In this document: one piece after another, positions 13,622 to 24,799 of the stretch
Position numbering within the stretch: position 1 is the first letter of the stretch
How the letters are laid out: the number at the start of each line of letters is the position of its first letter
Assembly: GCA_950106755.1 (NCBI GenBank)
Contig: OX467083.1
Span: forward strand, 2,269,501-2,333,500
From: Climacium dendroides
Lineage: Eukaryota > Streptophyta > Bryopsida > Hypnales > Climaciaceae
Direction: 5' to 3'
Length of the DNA: 64,000 bases
Translations under genes and position numbers: made by a program
Notes under the pieces: generated by a model
Database searches by the model: none
Told to the model about the DNA's origin: nothing
The model's input: only the letters and a program-made list of their open reading frames with translations

Positions 13622-14487
13622 CTAGCAGGTGGCGCTTCCTATGCTACGCATTCATCATTAGAATTTTAAAAGAATTTTTATGTATTAGATAGAATGCAGA
13701 ACAAAAATTTCAATAAATCTTCAAATAAAAATGACTAAAATCTTTGTATAATTTTTTTATAAGTAAGCATATATTGAAATGTACAATAGAAATTTATTGA
13801 ATGATGAATGAAACATATGCAATGGTAAATACTATAAAAGATACACATACATTAGAATGCATTAGAAATTTGACTCCATTGTTACAAAAAATGGCAACCC
13901 AAATTAAAGAATTGAAAAGAAAAACTTAGAAATCTCAAAAACTTTGTGAACAACTTAATTGTTGTGGAATCCAAAATTGCTTCAATTGAATAAATTTCTC
14001 AAAATCATTTGGTAGTAGCAATAGAAAATTGAAATCATGAAAGCTCAAAGCTCACAAAAGCACAAAATCATAGAAGTGCAAAGAAGTGTAAAGCCAAGAG
14101 AAGCAATGGATTTGCTACCTCTATAATATCATCCTATGGATCCTCTTTAATATCACCTCAATTGCAACGACTATATTATTTCTATAATATCACCCTTTGT
14201 AAAAAGTGATATTACAAAGGTGATTGTGAACTGCTACTCTATTTCTGTAATATCACATTGTGTAAAAGTATGATTTCTATGTATGCATGATTGAAAATAT
14301 TTTTACAAAATATTGAAAATGATTATTATAAAGACTTATTGAAATCATTATCATGCATTCTATTCAAATATATCAAAATTTTACTAACATGTGATACAAT
14401 GAATGCGTAGCATAGCAAGTACGAGCCCCTAGTATTAATGGTAGCATTTGTGATATTACAGAGGGACTTATGATTTTAGTAGTATGA
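13622..14487 (-). mobile_element. Helitron-like non-autonomous element, copy 1 (866 bp)
   Basis: Read on the minus strand the element starts TCATACTACTAAAATCATAA, preceded by A, and ends with CTAG. Plant Helitrons typically begin with TC followed by a TACTA-type sequence, end CTRR and insert between A and T. Copies 2 and 3 (25865-26691, 59629-60495) share both boundaries; copy 1 is followed by C rather than T. About 55 bp inside the 5' end lies an inverted copy of the last ~35 bp (core GCTATGCTACGCATTCA), and several GTGATATTA motifs lie near that end. There is no Rep/helicase ORF, and no target duplication, as expected of Helitrons. A TIR transposon inserted in a larger repeat is the alternative. 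Confidence 0.6.
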
Positions 14488-15556
14488 TGAAATTTTTGAA
14501 AAATTAAAAATTATTTGCAATAATTTTTTTATATCCATTTTTAAAGCTTTTAGAGTCTAAGATCTTCATTTGATTGCCAATTGTCATTGGTAGCATAGAA
14601 AGCAACAAAATCCTAATTTTATTATTTAATTAGAAAACTATAGACTATAGCACTCAACAACCCACTTCAACTCTGACGTCCATATTTTGGACAATGAATA
14701 GATTGAAGTTCTTGTTTCTGTCTCGTTTATACTTGGATGAAAGTCATCCTACTTTTGGATGATACTTTATCAAGTTCTTATCTTATCTAATGGTTGGATT
14801 TGGTGTTATTAAAATACAATTTTTTTAAAATTACAAATGCGGAAGTCTATCAAGTGGTCAAATTGCATTGAATCTAGTTCAAAACTAGATTTGTAAAGAT
14901 GGGGTCATAGAAGTAAAGAACACAAAAATTTCAAAAAAACACCATGTCAAGAGAATCTCATTTTGAATCCATTCTAATAAGTTTTGCTCAAAAAATGATA
15001 ATATTTTGCTTGCAATCAAATTTTGAAGGAATTTTGAAATTTTCCTTTCCAAATTTATAGAAAATACTGGTGATAGCATTGGTGAATCTAATTGTATAGA
15101 TGGAATCTAAAATTCAAAATCTACAGCTTTCCTTTGTATATCACTTCTAAAGTTTTCTTTTAAATAGCACTTTATAATGATTTTCTCCAAATTGTCAACT
15201 CTAGAGAAGAATCTAGACATTTAGGGATTAAACACTTATAATTTGCAAATTTTTTATTTTTTAAAGGAAAGATACAAAACACCTATTTTCAACTGAAATA
15301 TTTTTTTAGATTCAAATTGTAGCATATGTAGTGCGTAAAGATAAATCTCAAATTCAAATTTTATGTATTTGAACAAAAAATGATAGGCCATATTTTTGAA
15401 ATATGCTTTGCAATTGACCTTTTGTCAAAATGTCCCTATTACACAAGATGGAATCCAAGCAATTGTATAAATATGGTAGGATATTGGTATGGTGTTTTTA
15501 GAGTCCTAGGAGAAAATATCCAATTATTGTTTCAATTTGTTTTTTTGAAATGATAA
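14488..15556. other. AT-rich intergenic DNA
   Basis: No gene or bounded element was seen. The minus-strand frame at 14885-15079 has no recognisable domain and is probably chance. Confidence 0.5.
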
Positions 15557-16411
15557 CATGGAGAATTTCGTTAAAATGGTGGCATTCCATGTGCCATTTT
15601 CAGACTACCCGCTTTGAATTGTAAAAGTGACATTTAGGATAGGTATAGTTTTAGGAATCTTGGTGTTTATAGATTTAAGAAATCTAGGACTATTATAGAT
15701 TTAAGACCACATGATCTGAATTGTAAAAGTAACATCTATCCCCGGGGGATGCACTACAAAGGAAGTTCATGGGTGAAGAGTGACTAAATCCTAACTACCT
15801 ATTTCTACTTTTCCTAATTACTTTCTAATAAACTATAATTTCAACCTACAATTTTGAACTTTGTTTAACAATGTCTATAGGTTTCTATTGCCAAAAATTT
15901 CAATCGTAAATAACATGTGATATATTGTCTGGAAAGGATTGAAAAATGAACTAAAATGGCATGTTTTTCAACTAAAATATTTATAGAGATCACATGAAGA
16001 TGACTATTGTATCGATATTCAGCCAAAATAAACTTTCAGTAGAAAGCTATTTTATAGATTTTTTTTATTCATTTTTCAATTTTTTTTCTTATATAATATA
16101 GGGATGTAGAAGTTATTTTTAGCTTCACAGTGTATCTTTTTTCTCCTAAAATTTGTAACTAATTATTTTTAACATAAAAAAATACCAATAATTTAGAACC
16201 TAAACTTTCAAAGTAGGAAAGTCTATTAATATTTTTTTAGAAACAAAATAAAATTTTAGGATATAATATAGGGGGTCCAAAATTTGGTCACTTCTCACCC
16301 ATGAACTTCCTTTGTAGTGCACCCCTGGTCATCTATCATTAGTGTAGATTTCATAAATTTAAGAATGATATAGATTTCAGACATTTCAGACATTTGTACA
16401 TGGCTACGACA
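15557..16411 (+). repeat. Dispersed repeat interrupted by a nested element; inverse copy at 60680-61012
   Basis: The repeat begins near ATTTCGTTAAAATGGTGGCA and contains alternating TAGATTT/AAATCTA motifs. The same sequence runs on the minus strand at 60680-61012. In that copy the ends are inverted repeats (GGGCAATTTCATTAAAATGG against GGGGAATTTTGTTAAAATGG), suggesting an old TIR-type element. Here it is split at CATCTATC by a 589-bp insertion (15741-16329). The uninterrupted site is preserved in the other copy at 60820-60827. Confidence 0.65.
15741..16329. mobile_element. Non-autonomous TIR element (589 bp), 8-bp TSD CATCTATC
   Basis: The insertion has about 40-bp inverted ends (core GCACTACAAAGGAAGTTCAT, then GGGTGA...AGTGAC). 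It is flanked by the exact 8-bp direct repeat CATCTATC (15733-15740, 16330-16337). The paralogous repeat at 60680-61012 carries a single CATCTATC (inverse, 60820-60827), an empty-site control inside this window. The 8-bp duplication is characteristic of hAT elements and GGGGTGCAC resembles hAT ends. The internal CACTACAAAGG resembles a CACTA terminus, but no 3-bp duplication fits. There is no transposase. Confidence 0.8.
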
Positions 16412-17148
16412 CACCATGCTGTTCACTTTGCTTTTTTTAAGCTAGTAAGAGTGTAAATAAATGGAACTCTTAGTGTTCCAAATCAATATACTTAATTATG
16501 ATCAACAAAGAAATTTGAGTTTGATTGCATTCATCTCCATTTTGGTTGCTTAATGTTAGTTGATTAATTGTTTTAATTGTTTGTATATGATGGGATTTTA
16601 GTTTGAGATTTGTATTTTTGGTTGTTTTACCTCAGTTATTTTTCATTGTATTTGGGCTACATACACCGTGAAATAGGTGATTGCAAAATTAAAAAAATAC
16701 AACCATAGTTCTCATAATAGAAGATGATGGACATTCATAATTTGGTGGAGTAAACTTGAGAATTGAAAATAATTCAATGGTGCAATCTCCTTGATCAAAG
16801 TTTATGCCAATTTTTGACATAGGCTTGCCAAGAACCCATAATGAATTAGATAATTATTGTTTTAGATAAAATCTAAATCCCAAACTTTAGACAAACAATC
16901 TTGAACATCTATGTTGGATTGTTCAAAACTTAGTAGTTGCATTTGAACTTTGTAGAAGGATGAGACACACCATTCAAAAGTGTAAATATAGAAAATTAAA
17001 AAAATATTAAAAAATAAAATTTTCCAAAAAAAATTGAAAAAAAAATTGAATTGAAAAAATCACAATCTAATGTGGTATGTGAGGCAATCACATCAATGGT
17101 ACATGGATTTTCAATTTTTTTTTTCAATTTTCAATTTCTTTATTTTCA
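16412..17148. other. AT-rich intergenic DNA
   Basis: No gene is supported. It is A/T-rich, with repeated A-runs and GAAAAAA-type tracts near 16995-17120, ending at the 8-bp duplication of the next element. Confidence 0.5.
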
Positions 17149-17156
17149 CTTCTTGT

Positions 17157-17408
17157 CAGGGTTGTCATAATAGGTGAATCGGACCGGACGGACGGACGGT
17201 CTGAACGGCTTTAATTTTGAGAGTTTTGCACCTTGACAATTTCGTTCGCGCCTTGACCGCGCCCTGACGATCCCGTTCACGCCCCGACTACAGCGTCCAT
17301 GCCCTGTCGGGCGAATCGGACGGGCGAATCGGACGGATGGGCAAACTGGATGGACGGGCAAACTGGATGGATGGGCGAACCGGACATCCGCCCACTATGA
17401 AAACCCTG
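17157..17408. mobile_element. hAT-like MITE (252 bp), 8-bp TSD CTTCTTGT
   Basis: The element starts CAGGGTTGTCATAATAGG and ends, as its inverse, CAGGGTTTTCATAGTGGG. It is flanked by exact CTTCTTGT copies (17149-17156 and 17409-17416). CAGGG ends plus an 8-bp duplication are classic for hAT elements. The interior is strikingly GC-rich against its AT-rich surroundings and contains repeats of GGACGG, CGAATCGGACGG and GGGCAAACTGGATGG. A minus-strand frame through it (17146-17361) is low-complexity and not credible as a protein. Confidence 0.88.
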
Positions 17409-17416
17409 CTTCTTGT

Positions 17417-18803
17417 TGTATTTACACATCTATCTAGCATAGAAATAGGTTTCTAGAGAGTCCAAATTTTCTCTAATGTTTCATCCTAAATTGTTTGATT
17501 TTTCTATAATGTTTTTTTTATAATTTAAAAAATAAATTCATTTATAGTTTTAAGTAGAATTTTAATAAATTTTGAGAACTTTAAGTTGCAAATTTTAAGC
17601 AAGTTTTGTACTTGGATTTAGCTAGTGTTTTTAAAATAGAAAAATCCAACTCCCAAATTCCACAAAGTCAATTTCATTGACAATCACTAATACAAACTTG
17701 GGCTGCGCAAACTAGTGATTGTCTATGAAATGACCCACAAGAAGACCCACATGACAAATTTGACTACTAGTGGGTGAGTGGGTCTTTTTGTAGCCATTTT
17801 CTTAATCTATGTAGCTTAATTTTGTATTAGTAAATGTATTTGTTAAATTCAAATATGCACGTGCACAATATCAAAGATAGGTCTTGTATCAATTCATTCA
17901 ATTGATTTTAAATCATAAATTTGTAACACTTTACCCAAATCCTCTATAATTTTATTTATTTTTGCATATGATATTCACATATTAATAGAAATTTAAATGA
18001 GTTGAAATCCTTTCAAAAAAATAGAAATAAATAAAATAATTTTATAAGTGTAATAAATTTGCAAGAATTTCTTTATATAATACTAATGATTAAATTGCAA
18101 TTGATGGTTTCGAGTACTCCTTATTCCTTTGGTGACCCAATTTTTTTAAGAAGACCAAACTACACTTTATTTTCAATATCAGTGAGAATAATTACAAAAT
18201 TCTTCAAAAAAAAAGCTTTAGAAGAGGTGATAACAAAGATGAGAAACTATATTATATATATTTTATACAAAATATTGATTTTGAATTTTGAAATTCAAAA
18301 GATAAACATGTTGAACAATTTGGTACTCTAGTTTGGAATTTGGATCCATTGAACTTACAAAACAACACAATATAATAATACTCAATATTTGAGTATTTTT
18401 AGATTTGAAAATTGAATTACAAACTAGAGTGTGTTTATTTCATTGGTTCATTTTTATAGATAGACTTGAGAGACAAAAACTCATTTTCAAGGTAAAAATT
18501 GAGGTTAGACCAAAAAGACCTCATTACTACTTTACTAAGTGATTGTACTTGAAAAAGACTTGGAAAAAGGTATTTTGATTTTGTTAAGTCTTGCTTTAGT
18601 ATTCATGATGTTTTGGGAATACTTCAAAATTAGAAAAAACATCTAAAAATTTATAATATGACTATTTTGTAGACCCATATTTAAAGAAGATTGCATCCTA
18701 GGAAAATAAAGTATAGAATTACACTCAAAATATCAATAGTTACATTGCTATACAACATTACTTTGAACTTTGATAGGATCATTAGGATCAGAGGCATAAG
18801 CAG
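17417..18803. other. AT-rich intergenic DNA with a local hairpin
   Basis: No gene is supported. At 17674-17728 two 16-bp arms (TCATTGACAATCACTA and its near-perfect inverse) enclose a 23-bp spacer. Next to it is a second inverted pair made of GACCCAC/GTGGGTC. Frames such as 18059-18331 show no domain. Confidence 0.5.
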
Positions 18804-18811
18804 TTCTGGAA

Positions 18812-19237
18812 CCCGGGGTGGCAACTCACAATGCTGAGACAGGTACTTTCTCAACTTTTCTAATGTACAAGAAGGGAGGACTTTCTTTTATTATGTAGGT
18901 TGCAAGAATATATTGTGAAAGAAGACATTGAGACAAATTGAATGGTATAATTTTTATATCAATCATAAAAAATTTAGACACTTAAAAGTCATTTTAAGAA
19001 CTTATAATACAAGGTTTTTCTCAAACAGGGGGCACCAATCAGACCCCCCAGCTTTTTTTTGGAATTATTAAATTTTATTATTTCTGAATTACTCTTCTAA
19101 AAAGAGACTTCATTGTAAAAGCTTTATTAAAAGCTCTTTTCACGTTATAATAAATTATAAAATTTGGGATTTCAGCTTTTTTTTCCCCTTCTCAAAACGG
19201 TCCCCCCTGCGTATTATATAGGAGTTGCCACCCCGGG
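18812..19237. mobile_element. hAT-like MITE (426 bp), 8-bp TSD TTCTGGAA
   Basis: A perfect 16-bp inverted repeat, CCCGGGGTGGCAACTC, forms both ends. The exact 8-bp direct repeat TTCTGGAA flanks it (18804-18811, 19238-19245). GGGGTGGCAACTC ends and 8-bp duplications fit the hAT superfamily. The interior is AT-rich and non-coding. The element sits at the upstream edge of the GC-richer island holding the SHR-like gene, about 2.1 kb before its start codon. Confidence 0.88.
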
Positions 19238-19245
19238 TTCTGGAA

Positions 19246-21369
19246 AAACACTGAACTGACTCCAGCGGTGTAAGTGTAACGGAAAGCAACCCGGGTCGTT
19301 CTAGCAATAACCCTAAACCTTCGAAGGGTTAAAGCGTCCCTAATGGACCGTCTCCAGTCCACTAGCCCAACTTGCGTCCAGGGCCTTAACTGGGAGTTGA
19401 GACCAAGATTCAACTGCGTCAAGTAAGTTATGGGCGATCCACCTCTCTGATCGAGAGAGTTGCAAAGTTAAAGGCGCTTACCAGCTTATCCATTATCCTC
19501 TGCCACCAAACTTGTTACACCAGTCCGCCCCCGAAACAAATTTTACCTCCCACACATCTATGCGTTATCTCGCAAGCAGATACAGTATATCCGCTTATAA
19601 AATGTAGCATTCAATTAGTGTTGTCCAGCAAGTGCATGTATGTCTTTGTTCACGCTCTGTTGCTCAGTCGAGCACAGACCTGTTCCCATTCACACCAGCT
19701 AGCTTTTTGTTCTTCTTCAGTGCAGTGAAGGGCCCGGAGAGCTGCTGCACTGGCTAGCTGGAGTATATATATAATGGAACATCTGTGCCAACGAAACGGT
19801 TTTAGGAATCATACGGAATAATTGACCGAGCAAGAATCGGGACAAACGCCAAATTACAAGCTTGCAATAACTTACTTGCATGAATGCTCATAAGTCCGAC
19901 GCGAAGGAGGAGTAATCAGGCGAAGTAAATAGCTTTTGAACCCACAAAAGTCATTAAAGAGGCATTGAAGTTGAGCGAGGAACATGTGCAGGGAAAAAGT
20001 CCCGGTCAAACCAATTTGTTGCGAGCCTGGGGAATCTATTCAAGTGAATTTACGAGCTCGGCATCTTCACTAGAAAGTTCTTCAATGAATTCAGATGCTC
20101 AGGATCGACAAGCACTCCGCTCCAAGGCACGGGGAGGAGAGGCATGAGACCATTGAAGCGGTGATACGAAACACCCTTAATTCCGTGCCTGCCACTACTC
20201 GCGTCAATATTGCTCCAACTTAATGGATTGATAAATTGTCTTGCACTGCGGTCCGCCTAGCTCGTACCACTGCTGGTGGCATCAAGAATCGAAACCACGT
20301 CATGGCATGCAGGGACGATCAAGACTGAAGTTAACTCGTCATGTGCTACCGTATTAATTCTCCCATTTGAATTGCCTATATAATGCTACCACGTGTGCAG
20401 TGAAATATTGATCCAAGCCTCTGAGCAGATTCCGTGTTACCTGCATGGTCTCGACCGGCATATGCTGGAGCTGGGGGCTTCCCCAGACCACCATTACGTT
20501 TCACTTGTCTCGATGTCATCTCTTGTAGTAGACTAGTTGGTGATTCCGATGCGGAGCTGGTCTGACTGCTCCAAATGGAATCAACTTGTTAGCTTTTTAG
20601 CTTTTTAATTACAATTGTTATTGTTAGATATTTTAGGTAGTTAGATTGTCATTTTTAATTCGCATTTAGGATGGATCATATATTATACACGTAGCAGTAC
20701 TACTTAGCGGCGTCGTAGCGGTTTTACTACCGGAGGACTGGCATGGAGCTGGAGTTGCGCCGTGGATACCAGTTTATTGATACGTACTACATTCAAACTC
20801 TTTTGTATATCCGGTACTTCTATTATTAGCACTGTCGACTCACAACTGCAAGCTGTAGCTCTTTGTAGATACCGACTGTTTGTTTAGTCTAGACGAAATG
20901 ATTTTGCAATCGACACGATTTCGATTCAGTAATAAGTTTTAGAAGCTTGAAGAGGATGCTTCGATCTTGTACAACTAATTAAGCATAGATTTCGAGCATA
21001 ACAAGTTTCATAATATGATTCAAGTGCCTTTTAGAATCTGCGTTATGAATATTCTAATTATATACACGATGCAGCAATACTGGCTGGAGGGCAAAGAATC
21101 AGCTAGCTTACATCTAAACCTAACAAGCAGCTTTAGAAGTTTCTGATCGATCGAACATGTCGAATGAACCCATGCCAGAGAGCCAGAAGTTCGGCCTGCT
21201 GCAATTCTGGAGAGGAAAGTAGAAGTGGCTTCTCTTTAAATCTGCCCGCTAGATAGCTTTAGAAGTTTCTGATTGATCTTCCATATCGACTGGACCAAGC
21301 TGAAGGGCCAGAGGTTCGAAGTGCCGTACTAAATTTTCACCACCACATCCCCAGATAGTTAGCCAGCCC
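19246..21369 (+). promoter_or_regulatory. Upstream region of the SHR-like gene
   Basis: This region is visibly more GC-rich and less repetitive than the flanks. A TATATATATAA run lies at 19764-19774, about 1.6 kb before the start codon. A local direct duplication places AGCTTTAGAAGTTTCTGAT at 21129 and again at 21255, with weaker similarity after each copy. I cannot identify the transcription start. The frame 19965-20147 is Ser-rich, has no recognised domain, and may be chance or a 5' leader. Confidence 0.4.
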
Positions 21370-24300
21370 ATGATTGACATGATGGCACGACCGGAAGAAT
21401 GCCGAAACCCCTACCAGCTCTTCTTCCCGCACCACCACCCGGCTGGAATGGACTCATCAGAAACTAGGTTGCTGCAACATCAATCAGGCTCCCGAGAATG
21501 GTATTCCACCAGCCTGCAAGCGACAACAGTCTCGGCGACGGTCCAAGACGAGTACCCCAGCAGCTCCCAAAACAACATGGCTTTGTTTCCCACGCAGTCC
21601 TCCTGGGCGAAGGCGCTGCTTCTCGACTGCGCTAGGGCCATCGCGGAGAAAGACTCTGCCCGGGTTCAAAACATCCTGTGGATTTTGAACGACAACGCAT
21701 CCCCTTACGGTGACTCCGACCAGCGCCTGGTGTCCTACTTCGTGCAGGCTCTAGTGTGCAAAATCTCCGGCACCGGTCCCAAGTACCACCACAGTCTCAG
21801 CGAGGCCGCTGAAAAGACTTATTGCTTTGAGACCGTACGCAACATGATTCTGGAGTTCCAGGTTCACTGCATACCCTTTCCCCATTTAGCTTCCTGTTGT
21901 CACTGTAATCAATCTTCCCAGAGTAAATCAATTCTACAACAAAAGACAACCTTGCAGTGAAGCACTCTGGGCTAGCTCCTGAGTGATTTTCCAACGAGTG
22001 GTACTCACCAATTATGTTATGATTTTCCAACTTGTGTTACCAACCTCGTGTGATTTTCCAACCGATCTCAGTCTTCTCGCGTAGTATGATTTTCCAACCA
22101 GTGTCAATTCCCAACCTGTGTTACTAACCCAGGATGCTTTTCCAGGAAGCCAGTCCGTGGACCACTTTCGGCCATGTCGCAGGAAACGGAGCGCTTCTGG
22201 AAACCATGGAGGGAGAAACCCGAATTCACATCATCGACATCAGTAGCACCTTCTGCACGCAATGGCCGACGTTTCTGGAAGCGCTCGCAACGCGTACCGA
22301 AGTCACGCCCCACCTCCGCCTCACCAGCATCGTCATCTCCCCGGAAGAGGCCGCTCTGGAGGTGATGAAGCAAGTGATGCACCGACTGGAACGATTTGCT
22401 CGCCTCATGGGCGTGCCATTCGAGGGGGCTGTACTGCACCAGCCTCGCCTAGAGCTTCTCGATCTGGCCGTACTGAATCTGCGGCAAGATGGAACGGAAG
22501 CACTAGCCATCACCTGCGTGCAGACCCTGCATCACATCAGCTCAGATCCCCAGGAGCCTTGTTGCAATCGCGACAGACTCCTCTACACTTTCCGCAGCGC
22601 TAATCCCAAGGTATTCTTCTATTAATACCCTGAAAAGGTCTCTTGATTTATCACTAATATATAATACTCGTTAATTATTAACGAACTGATTTGTCCCCTC
22701 TTTGCGTGTTACGAAACGAACTTACTTATGGTTATTCAAGAGTGGAATATTTTTCGCCACTGATGATTCTTCAACACCACTAGCGCTTGCACACCTAAAA
22801 TGGTTAAAATTATGTTCCTCCCTTGTAAAAAGTTATAACTTACCGTAAGTAAGTTCATGCCATAACAAACTATTCGGACAAATCAATGTAACTGTTTGCA
22901 TAATTGGTAGCATAATGTACTAATTAGACCCTGATTCCTGAAGTTACTACGTCACTGTTATGTGGAATTCTATCCGTTCCGAATGTGGGTTGGGCCGGGC
23001 CGGGATCGAGCCGAGTTGTCGTCACGACCAACTGGATGCTCTGAAATTTCCGAATCACTAATCAATACTGATTAGTTCTCTGAAGCGGTATTATTAACAC
23101 CTTGTATTCGAGCATGATGTGTTAATTAGCTCCTGAAGCTAATTAATGCATGCATGCTCGTATCTCATATGTAAACTCAGTTCCCGATGTGGATGAGCCC
23201 TGTTGTCCACGCGACAGGCTCCCCTTCAGTCTTTTACATGAAACGCTAATTACCCCAAGATATGCTGGTTAATATTTTCTTGAACTGGAATGTTTCAAAA
23301 TTATGAAGTTCAAATAGTTACCCAGAGTTGGTACTTGAAGACCTTAGGCTTCACTTGACTGACTTAAATCGATCAGGTGAAAGAACATGCCGTACCAATA
23401 GGGCAGGTTTGGCAGAGAATAATTATTTTTCAGAATGCCAAAAGTAAAAATGAAAAAGAGAAATTGTCAAATTTGACAAGAATTATATGACCAAATTGCG
23501 GTAAAAAAATAAACTTTCCAATATAAGTCACACTATCCTGTCCAAACCATCAAGTAAATTTATAATGACAAAATGAAGGAAATACTACATTGACATTTAG
23601 TGAGAATGGAGGGTAGAGAGGTTGTTTTTACAATGAAATTCACTGTCTATTGAAAGGATATGGGATAATTTAAAGATTGAGCTCTTACTAATCCTAACCA
23701 TTTACATATCTCACATAAGTTGTTTTATCTTCTACCATGCAATTTGTATAAAGAACTTATCTTCCTCAACTTCACACATTCTTAAATAAGTGACTCTTGA
23801 AGCTTAGAGCCAAACACATTGGATTTCTTTAGCATAGTGTCAGGTTTTTAAAAATCATATTTTAATGTGCCGGAACTACTTCGGAAACTTTAGTTAAATA
23901 TTCGGCATCAATGTACCCTATGGGTACGGAATATGAGGTTCACTGATACATTCTCTTAGCCAACCAGTTTATCATTACTATAAATATTGGGTAATCAGAC
24001 TAATTACAATATAGAGAGAGATAGTATTGGTAGTATAATTCAGTTTTTAATAAAATTAGTTAATACATGACTTTTCAGATCTCATGTGACTATGCATGAT
24101 CGATTATGACGTGTCGAATATTGCAGATCATGATACTCGTGGAGGATGAAGCCAACCTGGACGCATCAGATTTTTTCGGCTGTTTTCGTGAGGCCCTGCG
24201 ATTTTACTCGCTCTTCTTTGACTCGTTGGAAGAGAGTTTTCCTAGAGCCAGCAATGAGCGGCTCATGCTGGAGAGGAACTGTGCACGCAAGTTGGTTAAT

Positions 24301-24799
24301 CTGTTGAGTTGTGATCCGTCGGAGAATATGGAGCGACAGGAGTTGGGCCTGTATTGGGATTCTCGCCTTCGACACGTAGGCTTTGAGCCTGCCCCCTTCA
24401 CCCCTGATGTCGTTGATGACATTCAAGCTCTTCTCAAAAGGTTGAATGTGCTAACAACTTCGAAGTACTTTTTTCATGCTGTAAATAATAATATATCGAT
24501 CACGTACGTACCGGCCGGTCGTAATTTTCTCTTGCTATATTTATTTAATAGAGCGATCGTGTGCTGATTCCCATGATTGATGTCATATTCATATACTATA
24601 TAATCAATTGGTTGCTGGACCATCAATTATAGAGGATTGATTGGGTACGTGTTGAGTGTTAACGCTGTTTGCCTGTTTGTCCAGATACAAGAAAGGGTGG
24701 GGTCTGGAAACAGTCGAAAATCGAGTTCACCTCACTTGGAAGGACCAGGCGGTCATTTGCAGCACTGCTTGGAAGCTCATCACAAGCCCGTCATCTTAG
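21370..24799 (+). CDS. SHR: SHORT-ROOT (SHR)-type GRAS transcription regulator, four exons
   Basis: The exons are 21370-21861, 22146-22610, 24127-24440 and 24685-24799, all with GT-AG introns (phases 0, 0, 2), giving 461 codons. The N-terminus of about 78 residues is low in recognised motifs (His-rich at 21-23). The GRAS domain follows: LHRI from SWAKALLLDCARAIA (residue 78) with SPYGDSDQRL (111-120); SPWTTFGHVAGNG at the exon 1/2 join; the VHIID motif as IHIID (191-195) followed by CTQWPTFLEALATR; LHRII around EALAITCVQTLHHI; SFPRASNERLMLER in exon 3; and the SAW region WGLETVENRVHLTWKDQ in exon 4. These match the SHR subfamily specifically. In Arabidopsis SHR moves between cells and acts with SCARECROW in ground-tissue patterning. 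The start is the first in-frame Met; Met4 or Met5 are alternatives. No disabling change was seen. Confidence 0.92.
21862..22145 (+). repeat. SHR intron 1 with 12-mer repeats
   Basis: This is a phase-0 GT-AG intron (284 bp) between LEFQ and EASPW. It contains four exact copies of TGATTTTCCAAC at 21984, 22020, 22051 and 22087. A partial copy, TGCTTTTCCAG, forms the 3' splice site itself. Neighbouring words (GTGTTACCAACC, GTGTTACTAACC) are also repeated, so much of the intron grew by local duplication. Confidence 0.8.
22611..24126 (+). other. SHR intron 2 (1516 bp)
   Basis: A phase-0 intron runs from AAG|GTATTC to TTGCAG|ATC, joining SANPK to IMILVEDEANL. The first third is moderately GC-rich, with repeated AATTA/TTAATTA words and GGGCCGGGCCGGG near 22992. 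The centre (about 23400-24060) is AT-rich like the intergenic DNA. No bounded transposon was found. Confidence 0.75.

Noticed and set aside
17146..17361. An Arg/Pro-rich minus-strand frame.
   Set aside because: It spans the target duplication and repetitive GC core of a hAT-like MITE, so it is a by-product of the repeat.
21484..22030. Minus-strand frames opposite SHR exon 1.
   Set aside because: No domain, and fully explained by the opposite coding strand.
22104..22603. Several overlapping open frames on both strands in the SHR exon 2 region.
   Set aside because: They are shadows of the GC-rich GRAS coding frame; only the frame continuing exon 1 carries the GRAS motifs.
24166..24426. Minus-strand frames opposite SHR exon 3.
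   Set aside because: The plus strand encodes the conserved SFPRASNERLMLER region; antisense frames have no motif.
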